Shown piece by piece: positions 6,452-15,766 of a stretch of DNA of 64,000 bases (within the stretch, counting starts at the first letter, position 1; each line of letters starts with the position of its first letter). The notes under the pieces are model-generated. The model saw nothing but the letters and a program-made list of their open reading frames with translations, was not told where the DNA came from and made no database searches. Source of the stretch: Opitutus sp. (GTDB taxonomy: Bacteria > Verrucomicrobiota > Verrucomicrobiia > Opitutales > Opitutaceae); the NCBI GenBank assembly GCA_009695305.1, contig SIBG01000002.1, forward strand, positions 1-64,000, read 5' to 3'. A program made the translations under genes and the position numbers.

Positions 6452-8893
6452 GTGCGCAGGGTCACCTTCACCTTTATTGCGCTCATTTGGCTGGTGACAG
6501 CGGGCGTTGCTCCGATCCGGGCCCAAGGAGTCACGCCGGCCCAGACCGGGCAGCAGCCCGCGCAGCCGGTCCCGATTTTCAAGGTGGGCACCGTCACGGT
6601 GAAGTTTGTCGGCACGGCCAATGTCAACGAGCAGATCGTCCGCGCCAACATGCAGGTGCGCGAGGGCGGCGAGTTCGACGACTCCATGCTCGATCGCGAC
6701 TACCGGGCACTCTACCGCACGGGCCTCTTCGAGTATATCCAGATCAAGCAGGAACAGGTGAATGAACGCACGTTCAACTTCGTCGTCGAGGTCACCCCGA
6801 AGTATCGCGTGCGCGCCGTCCGCTTTGAAGGCAACGTCAAGATTAAGACCAATCGCCTCGAGAAAGAGGCGAAGACCCGCGCCAACCTCGCCCTCGACGA
6901 ACGCCAGGCCAAGGATGACGCGGAGAAACTCCGCGATTTCTACCAGAAGGCCGGTTACAATCAGGTCTCGGTCACTCACACCGTCGAACTGGATAAAGCC
7001 GGTGGCTTCGGCACGGTCACTTTCAAGATCAAGGAAGGCGCGAAGGTAAAGATCGCCGACATCCGTTTCGCCGGCAACACCCGCGTCAAGGCGGCTAAGC
7101 TGAAGAGCGAGATGGAGACGAAAAAGTGGTGGATGTTCTCCTGGCTCACCGGCTCAGGCCGCTACAAGGACGATCAGTTCGAGGACGACCTCGACAAACT
7201 GCGCGATTATTACCGCGAGCAGGGCTTCTTGGACATTGAGATCGCGTCCGATAAGATCGTATTTTCCTATCCGACGCCCGAAAAACTCGTCATCACGATC
7301 AACGTCAACGAGGGCCGGCAATATCGCATCGGCACGGTCAGCTTCTCCGGCAACAAGCTCTTCACCGGCGATCTGCTCCGGCGCGTGGCCCGGCAGCGGA
7401 CCGGCTATGTCTTCGTCCCCTCCAAGCTCGACAAGGATGAGGAGCGCCTCCGGGACTTTTACGGCAAGGATGGCTACCTCGAAACCCGGGTGCATCTGGT
7501 CCGCAAGCCGAACATCGCCACCGGCAACATCGACGTCGAATATCAGGTGAAGGAAAGTGAGAAATTTAACGTCGAGTCCATTGTCATCGAGGGCAATTCC
7601 AAGACCAAGAGCACCGTCATCCTCCGCGAACTCGTCCTCGGCCCGGGCGATGTCTTCAGCACCGTGCTGATGAAAATCAGCAAGCTCCGCCTCGAAAACA
7701 CCCGTTTCTTCGATTCCGCCGACGTGACCGATCAAGAGACCAACATCCCCGGCCGCCGCAACATGCGCATCGCCGTCCGCGAGGGCCGCACCGGCAACCT
7801 CACCTTTGGCGCCGGTTTCAGCTCGCTGGAGCGGGCGACGATCTTCGCCGAAGTGTCGCAATCCAACTTCGATCTGTTCAATCGCCGCTCTTTTTTTCAG
7901 GGCGATGGCCAGAAATTCCGACTGCGGCTCCAACTCGGTTCGCTCTCCAGCGAAGCCGTCGTCTCGTTCGAGGAGCCTTACCTCTTCCAACGGCAGCTCG
8001 GATTCGGTTTCAGCATTTTCCGCCGGAGTTCGGATTATAACAGCTCGTTCTACAATCAGGTTGAAACCGGCTTGGAGGTTTCCCTGCGCAAGCACCTCTT
8101 CGAACTCGTCTCGGGCACACTCTCCTACACCTACCAAATCGTCGACATCCAGAACATCTCCGCGTCCGCCTCGTCCGTCATTCGCGACCTCGCGGGCAGC
8201 AACGCGCTCTCCAAGGTCGGGTTTGAGCTCCTGCGTGATACGCGGGACAAGATCATCAACACCACCTCGGGCAACTACGTCCAAATCGACACCGGCCTGG
8301 CGGGCGGTCCGTTTGGCGGCAGCAAGATCAATAATTTTTACAGTCTCGAGTTCCGCGGCTCCCAGTTCTTCCCCGTCTTTGAAACCCAGACCCAGGTGCT
8401 CAGCCTGCGCTTCCGCGGCGGCGTGATCGACAGCTACGGCAAGAGCAACCAGCTCTATCCGCAAAAGGCCCTCGACGGCTCCCTCGCGTTGGACGCGAAC
8501 GGCAAGCAACTCTTCTTCAAGCCCGGAGTCGCCTACTACAACAAGTTTTACCTCGGCGGCCCCACGACCCTGCGTGGGTATGAGTTTCGCGACGTCAGCC
8601 CGCGCGATGCGGCCAACGAGCCGGTCGGCGGCAAGACCTACGGCTTTTTCAGTGCGGAATACTCGATGGACATCGTCAGCCCCATCCGTTGGGCCGTTTT
8701 TTACGATGCTGGCTTCGTCAACAAGGGCGCCTACGACTTCAACCCCATCAATTACCACGATAACTTCGGCATCGGCCTTCGCCTCTCGGTGGCCGGCTCG
8801 CCCCTTAGCCTCGATTTCGGTATTCCACTCACCGGCGACAAAGGAAACAAAAAGGGCAACCAGTTTAATTTTTCCTTTGGCACGCAATACTGA
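6452..8893 (+). CDS. bamA: Outer-membrane assembly factor BamA (Omp85)
   Basis: About 813 residues. BamA is the central pore protein that folds and inserts beta-barrel proteins into the outer membrane. A signal peptide (RRVTFTFIALIWLVTAG...AQ) precedes five POTRA domains (residues about 45-430) and a 16-strand barrel. The loop-6 motif appears as LRGYE in place of the more common VRGF. The chain ends in an alternating hydrophobic strand finishing with Tyr. The GTG at 6452 gives a compact signal peptide and lies four bases after dnaB; a TTG at 6428 is the alternative. The order bamA, ompH-like, lpxD is the conserved envelope cluster. Confidence 0.93.
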   Translation: MRRVTFTFIALIWLVTAGVAPIRAQGVTPAQTGQQPAQPVPIFKVGTVTVKFVGTANVNEQIVRANMQVREGGEFDDSMLDRDYRALYRTGLFEYIQIKQEQVNERTFNFVVEVTPKYRVRAVRFEGNVKIKTNRLEKEAKTRANLALDERQAKDDAEKLRDFYQKAGYNQVSVTHTVELDKAGGFGTVTFKIKEGAKVKIADIRFAGNTRVKAAKLKSEMETKKWWMFSWLTGSGRYKDDQFEDDLDKLRDYYREQGFLDIEIASDKIVFSYPTPEKLVITINVNEGRQYRIGTVSFSGNKLFTGDLLRRVARQRTGYVFVPSKLDKDEERLRDFYGKDGYLETRVHLVRKPNIATGNIDVEYQVKESEKFNVESIVIEGNSKTKSTVILRELVLGPGDVFSTVLMKISKLRLENTRFFDSADVTDQETNIPGRRNMRIAVREGRTGNLTFGAGFSSLERATIFAEVSQSNFDLFNRRSFFQGDGQKFRLRLQLGSLSSEAVVSFEEPYLFQRQLGFGFSIFRRSSDYNSSFYNQVETGLEVSLRKHLFELVSGTLSYTYQIVDIQNISASASSVIRDLAGSNALSKVGFELLRDTRDKIINTTSGNYVQIDTGLAGGPFGGSKINNFYSLEFRGSQFFPVFETQTQVLSLRFRGGVIDSYGKSNQLYPQKALDGSLALDANGKQLFFKPGVAYYNKFYLGGPTTLRGYEFRDVSPRDAANEPVGGKTYGFFSAEYSMDIVSPIRWAVFYDAGFVNKGAYDFNPINYHDNFGIGLRLSVAGSPLSLDFGIPLTGDKGNKKGNQFNFSFGTQY

Positions 8894-8932
8894 TTCTGCT
8901 CCATTTAGCCCTTCATCCCTAACTAATCACCT

Positions 8933-9601
8933 ATGAAAAAACCCATCCACACCCTCGTTGCGGTCGCGATCCTCGGCGCGTTCACCCTCGCCGCTCACGC
9001 CCAGCCAGCGGTAAAAGTTGCTGTCGTCGACATGGCCAAGCTCTACGACTCGCACTACAAGACCCTGGAGAAAAACGCCCAGATTCAAGCCGACGACGCG
9101 AAGGCCCAGGAAGAAGTCGACAAGATGAACAAGGAGGGCAACGGCCTCGTGGAGGAATACAAGGCCCTCAACGATCAGTCGAACAACCCCGCCCTCACCC
9201 CCGAGGCCAAGGCCAAGGCGCAGAACGAGGCGCAAAAGAAGTTCGAAGGGATCCAGAACAAGCAGCGCGAGGTCCAGACCTTTATTCAGAACACCCGCAA
9301 TTCGCTCAATCAACGCCTCGGGACTTTCCGCAGCCTCATGCTCGAGGAAATTGGCAAGACCGCGACGGACATCGCCAAGCGCCACGGGGCGACGCTCCTC
9401 CTCGACAAAGCCGGCCCGACGGGCATCGGCATCTCCAATATCGTTTACGCCGACGCCGGTTTCGACGTCACGGACGAAGTGTTGAAGGAAATCAACAAGG
9501 ACCGTCCAGCCAACGCTCCGGCGGCGGCCGCGCCCGCGGCGGCTCCGGCCGCTAGTTCGCCGGGTGTCAGCGTCCCCGGCCTGACGCCGAAGAAGAACTG
9601 A
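8933..9601 (+). CDS. OmpH/Skp-family periplasmic chaperone
   Basis: This 222-residue protein has a signal peptide (residues 1-23) and the OmpH/Skp pattern KVAVVDMAKLYDSHYKT. A long charged helical hairpin (residues about 45-130), which forms the grasping tentacles in Skp, follows. The C-terminal domain resembles the trimeric core, then comes an Ala/Pro tail ending GLTPKKN. Skp holds unfolded outer-membrane proteins for delivery to BamA. Its place between bamA and lpxD supports this role. A terminator follows. Confidence 0.9.
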   Translation: MKKPIHTLVAVAILGAFTLAAHAQPAVKVAVVDMAKLYDSHYKTLEKNAQIQADDAKAQEEVDKMNKEGNGLVEEYKALNDQSNNPALTPEAKAKAQNEAQKKFEGIQNKQREVQTFIQNTRNSLNQRLGTFRSLMLEEIGKTATDIAKRHGATLLLDKAGPTGIGISNIVYADAGFDVTDEVLKEINKDRPANAPAAAAPAAAPAASSPGVSVPGLTPKKN

Positions 9602-9627
9602 TCGCCCGCGCGATTCGCTTTCCTCCC

Positions 9628-9660
9628 GCCCCGCTCACCCGAGCGGGGCTTTTTGTTTTT
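9628..9660 (+). terminator. Rho-independent terminator after the ompH-like gene
   Basis: A perfect 9-bp GC stem (gccccgctc at 9628-9636 with gagcggggc at 9641-9649) and a T-rich tail (tttttgttttt). It separates bamA-ompH from lpxD. Confidence 0.92.
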
Positions 9661-9700
9661 GCTGAATTGCACCGCGCGCGGAAGTTCTCACGCTGGCCGC

Positions 9701-10732
9701 ATGCAGGTTTCGTTCACCCCGGCGGAGATCGCCGCCATCGCGCAGCCGAAGTCCACCCGCGGCGCCACCACCGCGACCATCTGCGGAATCGCCGCCCTCA
9801 GTGACGCCGCGCCCGGCGACCTCTCGTTCTTGGGGAATCCGAAATACAAGACCACCGTCGCCGCCACGCGTGCCTCCCTGGTGCTCCTGCCGGTCGACTA
9901 CGCCGGCGAGCCGCTGCCGGACCAGCTCTTCCTGTTCGTCGAAAACCCCTCGGTTGCACTCGCGCGGATCTGCGCGCGAATCGAGCAAGCCCTCTGGCCG
10001 AAGCCCGCCCCGGGGATCCATCCGACCGCCAGCGTCGCGCCTGGCGCTCGCCTGGCCGCCAGCGCGACCGTCGGCCCGCTTTGCGTGGTCGAGGCGGGCG
10101 CGGTCATCGGCGAGCGGGCGCACCTGCAGGCGCAGGTGTTCGTCGGCCGCGAGGCTCGCATGGGCGACGATTGCTGGCTTATGCCCGGCACCGTGCTCGC
10201 CGCGGAGTGCGTGCTCGGCGCCCGCGTGCGGCTCCAGCCTGGCGCGGTGGTCGGCTCCGATGGCTTTGGCTACGAATTCACCGCCGGCCGGCATGAAAAA
10301 GTCCCGCAGCTCGGCACCGTCGAGATCGGCGACGACGTCGAGATCGGGGCCAACTCCACGATCGATCGGGCCCGCTTCAGCCGCACGGTGGTGGGCGAGG
10401 GCACCAAAATCGACAACCTCGTCCAGATCGGCCACAACGTCGTCATCGGCCGCCACTGCCTGCTCTGTGCCCAAGTCGGCATCTCCGGCAGCACCACGCT
10501 CGCAGACTTCGTCGTGCTCGGCGGCAAGGCGGGCATCGCCGGCCACCTTGCCATCGGCCAGGGCGCGAAGGTGGGGGGCGGGGCCGCGGTCACGTCCGAC
10601 GTCCCGGCGGGCGCGTTCGTCAACGGCAACCCCGCCATTCCGCTCCAACTCGAGCGGCGCCTCGTGATCCTGCACCAGCGGCTACCTGAGCTCTTCAAGC
10701 GCGTCGGCGCCCTTGAGACCCGGCTAGGTTGA
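9701..10732 (+). CDS. lpxD: UDP-3-O-acylglucosamine N-acyltransferase
   Basis: LpxD adds the N-linked acyl chain to UDP-3-O-acyl-glucosamine in lipid A synthesis. The 343-residue product has the N-terminal uridine-binding domain (residues about 1-100, with GDLSFLGNPKY) and then a left-handed beta-helix of hexapeptide repeats. It keeps the DGFGY motif (187-191) and the catalytic His245 in QIGHNVVIG. The ATG at 9701 is chosen because an upstream TTG lies inside the preceding terminator. Its presence implies that the cell makes LPS. Confidence 0.96.
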   Translation: MQVSFTPAEIAAIAQPKSTRGATTATICGIAALSDAAPGDLSFLGNPKYKTTVAATRASLVLLPVDYAGEPLPDQLFLFVENPSVALARICARIEQALWPKPAPGIHPTASVAPGARLAASATVGPLCVVEAGAVIGERAHLQAQVFVGREARMGDDCWLMPGTVLAAECVLGARVRLQPGAVVGSDGFGYEFTAGRHEKVPQLGTVEIGDDVEIGANSTIDRARFSRTVVGEGTKIDNLVQIGHNVVIGRHCLLCAQVGISGSTTLADFVVLGGKAGIAGHLAIGQGAKVGGGAAVTSDVPAGAFVNGNPAIPLQLERRLVILHQRLPELFKRVGALETRLG

Positions 10733-10782
10733 CGCAAAAAAGTCTTCCGCCTCGGGTCATTCTCGTCACGCTCCCGTTCCAC

Positions 10783-11730
10783 ATGGGCGAATCACGGCTT
10801 AAGATTTTCACCGGCAACTCCAACCGTCCTCTGGCCGAGGAAATGTGCCGCTCGATCGGCGAGCCACTCGGCGAGGCCACCGTCACGAGTTTTCCCGACG
10901 GCGAGTCGTTCGTGAAGATCAACGAAAACGTCCGCGGTCACGACGTCTACATCATCCAGTCCACCTGCCCGCCGACGAATCATCACCTCGTCGAGCTGCT
11001 GATCATGATCGATGCCGCGCGGCGCGCCTCGGCGCAACGCATCACCGCCGTGCTGCCGTTCTACGGCTACGCGCGCCAGGATCGCAAGGACCAGCCACGC
11101 GTGCCCATCACCGCGAAGCTCGTCGCCAACCTCCTCGTCGCCGCCGGCGCCACGCGCATTCTCACGATGGATCTGCACAGCCAGCAGATTCAGGGCTTCT
11201 TCGACATCCCCGTGGATCACCTCTTCGCCTCGCCGGTGTTTTTCGCGCATCTCGCGAATACCAAACGCGAAAATCTCGTCGTGTGTTCACCGGACGTGGG
11301 CGGCATGAAAATGGCCGCCGCCTATGCGGACGTGATGGGCGCCGGCCTCGCGCTCGTGGCGAAGAAGCGCAAGAGCGCCACCAAGGTTGAGGCGATCAAC
11401 GTGGTCGGCGAAGTCGATGGCTGCGACGTGCTGCTCGTCGACGACATCACGGAAACGGCCGGCACGCTGTGCGCGGCCGCCAAGATTCTTCGCGAGCATG
11501 GCGCCCGCAGCATCCGCGCCGCCGTCAGCCACTGCATCCTTAACGAAGTCGCGGTTGAGCGCCTCAAGAGCGGACTCATCGACGAGCTGATCACGACCAA
11601 TTCCACGCCCATTGATACGCACGGCCTGCCGATTACCGTGCTCAGCATTGCTCCGCTCCTTGGGCAGGCGATTCAACGCATCAACAGCAACGAAAGCGTG
11701 ACCAGCCTGTTCCGCATCAAGGGAATTTAG
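10783..11730 (+). CDS. prs: Ribose-phosphate pyrophosphokinase
   Basis: Prs makes PRPP from ribose 5-phosphate and ATP for nucleotide, His and Trp synthesis. From the ATG at 10783 the product is 315 residues, the normal length, and starts with the typical RLKIFTGNSNRPLAE. It has FPDGES, the ATP-binding segment YARQDRKDQPR, and the PRPP loop LLVDDITETAGT (Thr-Glu-Thr where many have Ile-Asp-Thr). A TTG start at 10729 overlapping lpxD would add 18 atypical residues, so I prefer the ATG. Confidence 0.95.
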   Translation: MGESRLKIFTGNSNRPLAEEMCRSIGEPLGEATVTSFPDGESFVKINENVRGHDVYIIQSTCPPTNHHLVELLIMIDAARRASAQRITAVLPFYGYARQDRKDQPRVPITAKLVANLLVAAGATRILTMDLHSQQIQGFFDIPVDHLFASPVFFAHLANTKRENLVVCSPDVGGMKMAAAYADVMGAGLALVAKKRKSATKVEAINVVGEVDGCDVLLVDDITETAGTLCAAAKILREHGARSIRAAVSHCILNEVAVERLKSGLIDELITTNSTPIDTHGLPITVLSIAPLLGQAIQRINSNESVTSLFRIKGI

Positions 11731-11834
11731 CGCGAGCCAGCTGGCCGCCACACTGCGCACCGTTGGCCCGCCGCCCTGGTGAAGGCGCTGACCTCGCGGA
11801 ACATTACCCCTCAATGCCAGTCGTGAATCTCTCC

Positions 11835-13265
11835 ATGAAATCCCCGCTTCCTTCCCGCCTGCTCGCCACGACCGCGCTCGCCTCCGCCCTGGCGTTTGGC
11901 CTCGCCGCCAAGGATCCCAAGCCCACGGCGACGCCGAACAAGAAACCCGATTTGCGCATCGACGCCACGCCCGTCACCGACGGCAAGTCTCCCGTCGTCG
12001 CCAGCTATGCTGAGGTCGTCGAGCCGGTGCAAAAGGCCGTCGTCTCCATTTACTCCTCGAAGACCGTCAAGGAGCGCGTCCAGATGAATCCCTATTTTCG
12101 GCAATTTCCCGGCCTTTTCCCCGAGCAGGAACGCTCCAGTGAACAGGAAGGGCTCGGCTCAGGCGTGATCGTTTCCGCCGATGGCTACATCCTCACGAAC
12201 AACCACGTGGTCGAAGGCGCGGACAAGTTGAAAATCCTGCTCACCGACGACCGTGAGTTCACCGCCAAAATCATCGGCACCGATCCGAAAACGGACATCG
12301 CCGTGATCAAAATTGACGCTGAGAAACTTCCCGTCGTGACGCTCGCCGACAGCGACAAGCTTCGGGTGGGTGACGTCGTCTTTGCCATCGGCAATCCGCT
12401 CGCCATCGGGCAGACCGTCACGATGGGCATCGTCTCGGCCAAGGGCCGAAACGTCCACATCCTCGAAGAGGTCAAGGGCTACGAAGATTTCATCCAAACG
12501 GACGCGGCGATCAACATGGGCAATTCCGGCGGCGCCCTTGTCGATGCCAAGGGCCGGCTCGTCGGCATCAACAGCGCGATTTATTCGCCGACGCGGACGA
12601 ACATTGGCATCGGCTTCGCCATCCCCGTCAACCTCGCCGCGTCGATCATGAACAGCCTGATCGCCACGGGCACCGTTTCGCGCGGCTACCTCGGAGTCAG
12701 CGCGGACCCGCTCACCGCCGATGTGGCGGAGCAACTTGGTCTGGCGAAGGACGCGAAGGGCGTGGTCATCATCAACGTCGCGCCCGGCAGTCCGGCGGAA
12801 AAAGCCGGCCTCAAGCTCACCGATGTGATTCTCGGAATCAACGAGCACCCGTTTACTTCGCTCGAGGATTTCCGCTGGACGATCGCGCAGCTCGCGCCGG
12901 GCTCGGGCGCCAAACTCAAGATCGTGCGCGACGGCAAAGAGAAGCTCGTCGATATCACGCTCGGCACCTTTCAGGACAAACCGGACGAGCTTTTCGCCGG
13001 CGTGACCGCGAGCCCGCTCAACGGAGAGGCCCGCAAACGGCTCAACCTCGACCCGGCCGTGTCGGGCCTGCTGATCACTGCCGTGGCCGAGGATTCGCCG
13101 CTGCGCGACCGACTGGCCGCCAACATGGTGATCATGGAAATCAACCGCACGCCGGTGAGTGACGTCGCGAGCGCCAGGCAGGCGCTCGCCTTGCGACCCG
13201 ATCGCGAGTTCATGCTGGTTTATTTTCGCGGCGGCGCGCGGATCGTGCGCTTGCCCGCGAGATAA
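11835..13265 (+). CDS. degP: HtrA/DegP-type periplasmic serine protease
   Basis: A Do-like protease of about 476 residues that degrades or refolds damaged envelope proteins. A signal peptide (MKSPLPSRLLATTALASALA) precedes the trypsin-like domain with triad His124 (TNNHVV), Asp154 (KTDIAVI) and Ser231 (GNSGGA). PDZ1 is clear (residues about 270-365, with SPAEKAGLKLTDVI). A weaker second PDZ ends the chain. ATGs at 11814 and 11835 both give signal peptides; the second has the cleaner basic start. A hairpin repeat with a T-tract lies just downstream and may end transcription. Confidence 0.94.
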   Translation: MKSPLPSRLLATTALASALAFGLAAKDPKPTATPNKKPDLRIDATPVTDGKSPVVASYAEVVEPVQKAVVSIYSSKTVKERVQMNPYFRQFPGLFPEQERSSEQEGLGSGVIVSADGYILTNNHVVEGADKLKILLTDDREFTAKIIGTDPKTDIAVIKIDAEKLPVVTLADSDKLRVGDVVFAIGNPLAIGQTVTMGIVSAKGRNVHILEEVKGYEDFIQTDAAINMGNSGGALVDAKGRLVGINSAIYSPTRTNIGIGFAIPVNLAASIMNSLIATGTVSRGYLGVSADPLTADVAEQLGLAKDAKGVVIINVAPGSPAEKAGLKLTDVILGINEHPFTSLEDFRWTIAQLAPGSGAKLKIVRDGKEKLVDITLGTFQDKPDELFAGVTASPLNGEARKRLNLDPAVSGLLITAVAEDSPLRDRLAANMVIMEINRTPVSDVASARQALALRPDREFMLVYFRGGARIVRLPAR

Positions 13266-13281
13266 GTGGCGGGGTGCAAGA

Positions 13282-13355
13282 GTAGGGCAGGGTTTTCGAC
13301 CCGTCCTTCTGCCTCGTCCTTCGGCGCGATCGGCGGGTCCGAGACCGCGCCCTAC
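13282..13355. repeat. Intergenic GTAGGGC/GCCCTAC inverted-repeat element, copy A
   Basis: The unit starts gtagggcagggttttcgacc and ends gggtccgagaccgcgccctac, with a T5 run next to it. It fills the gap between the convergent degP and pyrE genes and could also act as a terminator. Two related units lie at 49471-49534 and 52114-52176. Confidence 0.7.
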
Positions 13356-13368
13356 TTTTTCTGCCGAC

Positions 13369-13944
13369 TCAACTTCCCGGCTTCTGCACCGGGATTTTCG
13401 CCAGCGCTTCCGGCACGGCGTCGGCCGCATAGGTGGGGAAACTCAACTCGAGCAGCGATACCGCCGGCACGTCGAACCGCACTTCGCCGGGGCTGCGGTC
13501 GACCAGCATCGCGACACCCGCGACCACGCCGCCCGCCTGCCGCACGAGGTTGAGGCATTCGACCGCCCGGCCGCCGCGCGTCACCACATCCTCCACCACC
13601 AGCACGGGCTCGCCCGCGGCGAGCGTGAAACCACGCCGCATCACGAGCACGTTGTTTTCCTTTTCGGCAAAAATATAGCGCGCCCGGGCCTGGCGCGCGA
13701 CTTCCTGCCCGATCACGAGTCCGCCCATCCCAGGCGCGAGGACGGTGGAAAATTTCAAGCCCTGCGCGCGCACCTTCGCGAGCAGGAGTTCGGCGAGCCG
13801 CTCGACGGCGTCCATCCGCTGGCAGACCTGCGCGCACTGGAAATAGTGGCCGCTGTGCAGGCCGGAGCGCAGCACGAAGTGCCCGGTGAGCAGCGCCCGC
13901 GTGCGCGTGAAGATGTCGAGGATTTCCTGCTGGCTGGCGTCCAT
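13369..13944 (-). CDS. pyrE: Orotate phosphoribosyltransferase
   Basis: PyrE joins orotate and PRPP to give OMP in pyrimidine synthesis. The 191-residue product starts at the ATG at 13944; a TTG upstream would add six residues. It shows RSGLHSGHYFQCA near residue 30 and the PRPP-binding loop VLVVEDVVTRGG (residues about 115-126), where the Thr-Arg-Gly-Gly form replaces the usual Thr-Gly-Gly/Ser. This matches the subgroup of PyrE seen in Thermus and many PVC bacteria. It is divergent from the HTH-MBL gene, with about 126 bases between starts. Confidence 0.92.
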   Translation of the reverse strand: MDASQQEILDIFTRTRALLTGHFVLRSGLHSGHYFQCAQVCQRMDAVERLAELLLAKVRAQGLKFSTVLAPGMGGLVIGQEVARQARARYIFAEKENNVLVMRRGFTLAAGEPVLVVEDVVTRGGRAVECLNLVRQAGGVVAGVAMLVDRSPGEVRFDVPAVSLLELSFPTYAADAVPEALAKIPVQKPGS

Positions 13945-14070
13945 CCCGTGACGCTGCGGCAATCCGGGGAAAAAACAAAATCAATTTTGGCTGCGCGCGC
14001 CCGCGCTCACGTCCGCGGCCGCGCGAAGTTCCTTTGCGTCCCGCCTCGCGCGCGCTATCGTGGCCAGGTT

Positions 14071-14922
14071 GTGACTACCGCCCAAACCAGTCTACCGCTC
14101 GAAGACGAGCTGGGTGACGTGCTCGACAAGGCCATGCATCGCGCGGGCCTCACCGACGAATCGCTGGCCGCGCTGACTGGCATCACGCCCGGGAGAATTC
14201 TCGACGCGATCGACTACCGCTCGGAACTCACGGGCGATGAACTGCGGCGGCTGGCGGCGGTGCTCGAGCTCAATGAAGTCGGCCTTTGTGCGCTTGGTAG
14301 CGGACGTTACCCACAGCCCGCGATCGGGCCGCTGCCATTCTGTGTGTGGCCATTGCGCATGGCGCATGGCGTCGGCGTGGCCAACGCCTATCTCGTCGGC
14401 GAATGCGGGGGCGAGCGGGCGGTGCTGTTCGATACCGGGGCGGGGATCGGCGCGCTGGAAGTGGGGTGGCCGCGGGGCATTCGTCAGCTCGACGCGGTGT
14501 TCGTCACGCACGTCGAGCCGGAACATGCCGGGGGGTTGTGCGAGATTGTGGCGCGCTATGGAGTGACGGCCGCATTTATTCCGCGGGGCGCAGTGGCGCC
14601 GTGCGGCCAGCCGGTGGGCGAGGGGGAAACGAAGACCTTTGGCCCGCTCGAGATCACGGTCTTTACCACGCCCGGCCACGCGGCGGCGCACAATTGCTAC
14701 GTGGTGCGCGCGCCCGCGGCCCGCCGGGGCGGGGCGCTGCTGGTGTCGGGCGATCTCGTCTTCGCCGGCTCGGCGGGTGGGGGCTATTTTTCGCACGAGC
14801 AGTTACGGTCCAACCTCCGCCGGGTGCTCGGTGCGGTGCCGCCCGCCACCGTGATCGCTCCCGGCCACGGTCCGCTGACGACGGTGGAAAACGAGCTGCG
14901 CTACAATCCGTTCGTGGCGTAA
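14071..14922 (+). CDS. HTH domain fused to a metallo-beta-lactamase fold protein
   Basis: A 283-residue protein with a GTG start, chosen to retain the N-terminal helices after the pyrE divergence. Residues about 12-75 look like a Cro/C1-type helix-turn-helix (ALTGITPGRILDAIDYRSELTGDELRRL). Residues about 88-283 form an MBL fold with THVEPEHAGG (His147, Glu149, Glu151, His152), PGHAAAH (His203), GDLVFAG (Asp228) and PGHGP (His266). The HxE...(E)H arrangement resembles the ligand set of flavodiiron proteins more than the usual HxHxDH. Substrate and regulatory target are unknown. The fusion suggests a sensor or self-regulated hydrolase. Confidence 0.75.
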   Translation: MTTAQTSLPLEDELGDVLDKAMHRAGLTDESLAALTGITPGRILDAIDYRSELTGDELRRLAAVLELNEVGLCALGSGRYPQPAIGPLPFCVWPLRMAHGVGVANAYLVGECGGERAVLFDTGAGIGALEVGWPRGIRQLDAVFVTHVEPEHAGGLCEIVARYGVTAAFIPRGAVAPCGQPVGEGETKTFGPLEITVFTTPGHAAAHNCYVVRAPAARRGGALLVSGDLVFAGSAGGGYFSHEQLRSNLRRVLGAVPPATVIAPGHGPLTTVENELRYNPFVA

Positions 14923-14959
14923 TCGCTCCCGTGGTCTGGAGCGCGGGCGCCGGGCACCG

Positions 14960-15418
14960 TCAATCGCGCTGGCTGAACATCCGTTGAGTCGCGCCCCGGA
15001 CCTCCTCCTCGGTCAGGACGCCTTGGTCTTTCAGCGCCTTCAGATGCTGCAGCTGGGTCACGACATCCATGTTGAGGGAGTAGGGCATGATCGCGCCGAT
15101 GCCGAGTGGCGGGACGCCGTCCACTGGGTGGTCGTAATTCTCGAGCAGTCGGATGAAGCGACCGAAGGATTCGACCTTCGAACCGATGAGCCTGATCATG
15201 TAGGGTTGATCGTGCACGCTGGCATCATTGCTCAAGTAATAGGTGAGGTATTCGATGTTGGCCTGCCCGCTGGTGCGGTCGGGCTGGCCCAGCAGGCGGA
15301 CCACCTCGCTCTTGGGCATCCCGAGGTAGACGCTATTCAATTTCGATGAGCTTGTGACGCATGCGGTCAGCGTGAAAAAAAGGAGCGCAGTAACGACCGC
15401 CACTAGTTTCGTAGGCAT
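14960..15418 (-). CDS. Lipoprotein with BamE/SmpA-like and SHOCT-like segments
   Basis: A 152-residue protein. The lipobox LTAC ends the signal peptide at Cys20. Residues about 28-95 (VYLGMPKSEVVRLLGQPDR...) resemble the SmpA/OmlA fold of BamE-type lipoproteins. The last 30 residues (LQHLKALKDQGVLTEEEV) match the SHOCT motif, a short helical module often at protein C-termini. It is convergent with the HTH-MBL gene. A role in outer-membrane maintenance is possible but inferred only from the fold resemblance. Confidence 0.65.
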   Translation of the reverse strand: MPTKLVAVVTALLFFTLTACVTSSSKLNSVYLGMPKSEVVRLLGQPDRTSGQANIEYLTYYLSNDASVHDQPYMIRLIGSKVESFGRFIRLLENYDHPVDGVPPLGIGAIMPYSLNMDVVTQLQHLKALKDQGVLTEEEVRGATQRMFSQRD

Positions 15419-15689
15419 GGGAGTCCTTGTTGCTGAAGTTGACGTTCATCTGCACGACGTTTTCGAGCGGGCATCGGATGCCGGCGCGAGGCCCATTCAC
15501 CGGGATAGTCCGCCGGCTTATCGCGGAAAGTAAGTTCGCATTCCACGGGTCCGGTGGCGTTTTGCTCTGACCACGGCTTACTGGCGGCGGTGGAATATTA
15601 ACGGCGGCACCATCTGCTCCCGGCGCGGGAAACGTGGCGGGGAAGCGGTCAGGGCGCGGTGCTGGTTACCGCCTGCCTCTCGCGAAAAA
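15419..15689. other. Intergenic stretch between lipoprotein gene and tRNA-Pro
   Basis: About 270 bases with no convincing gene. It should hold the promoter of the minus-strand lipoprotein gene and the tRNA-Pro 3' trailer. I see no strong hairpin. Confidence 0.35.
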
Positions 15690-15766
15690 TGGTCGGGGCG
15701 GCGAGATTCGAACTCGCGACCTCTTGCTCCCGAAGCAAGCGCTCTACCAGGCTAAGCTACGCCCCG
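15690..15766 (-). tRNA. tRNA-Pro (CGG)
   Basis: A 77-base cloverleaf. The acceptor stem is CGGGGCG/CGCCCCG with discriminator A and encoded CCA at 15690-15692. The anticodon loop TTCGGGA gives anticodon CGG, reading CCG. The T-arm is GAGTTCGAATCTC. Confidence 0.95.

Noticed and set aside
7154-8887. Long minus-strand frame of 577 codons opposite bamA
   Set aside because: It is the antisense shadow of a firm gene; high GC makes such frames long.
10729-10782. TTG start for prs overlapping lpxD
   Set aside because: It adds 18 residues unlike any Prs; the ATG at 10783 gives the standard length.
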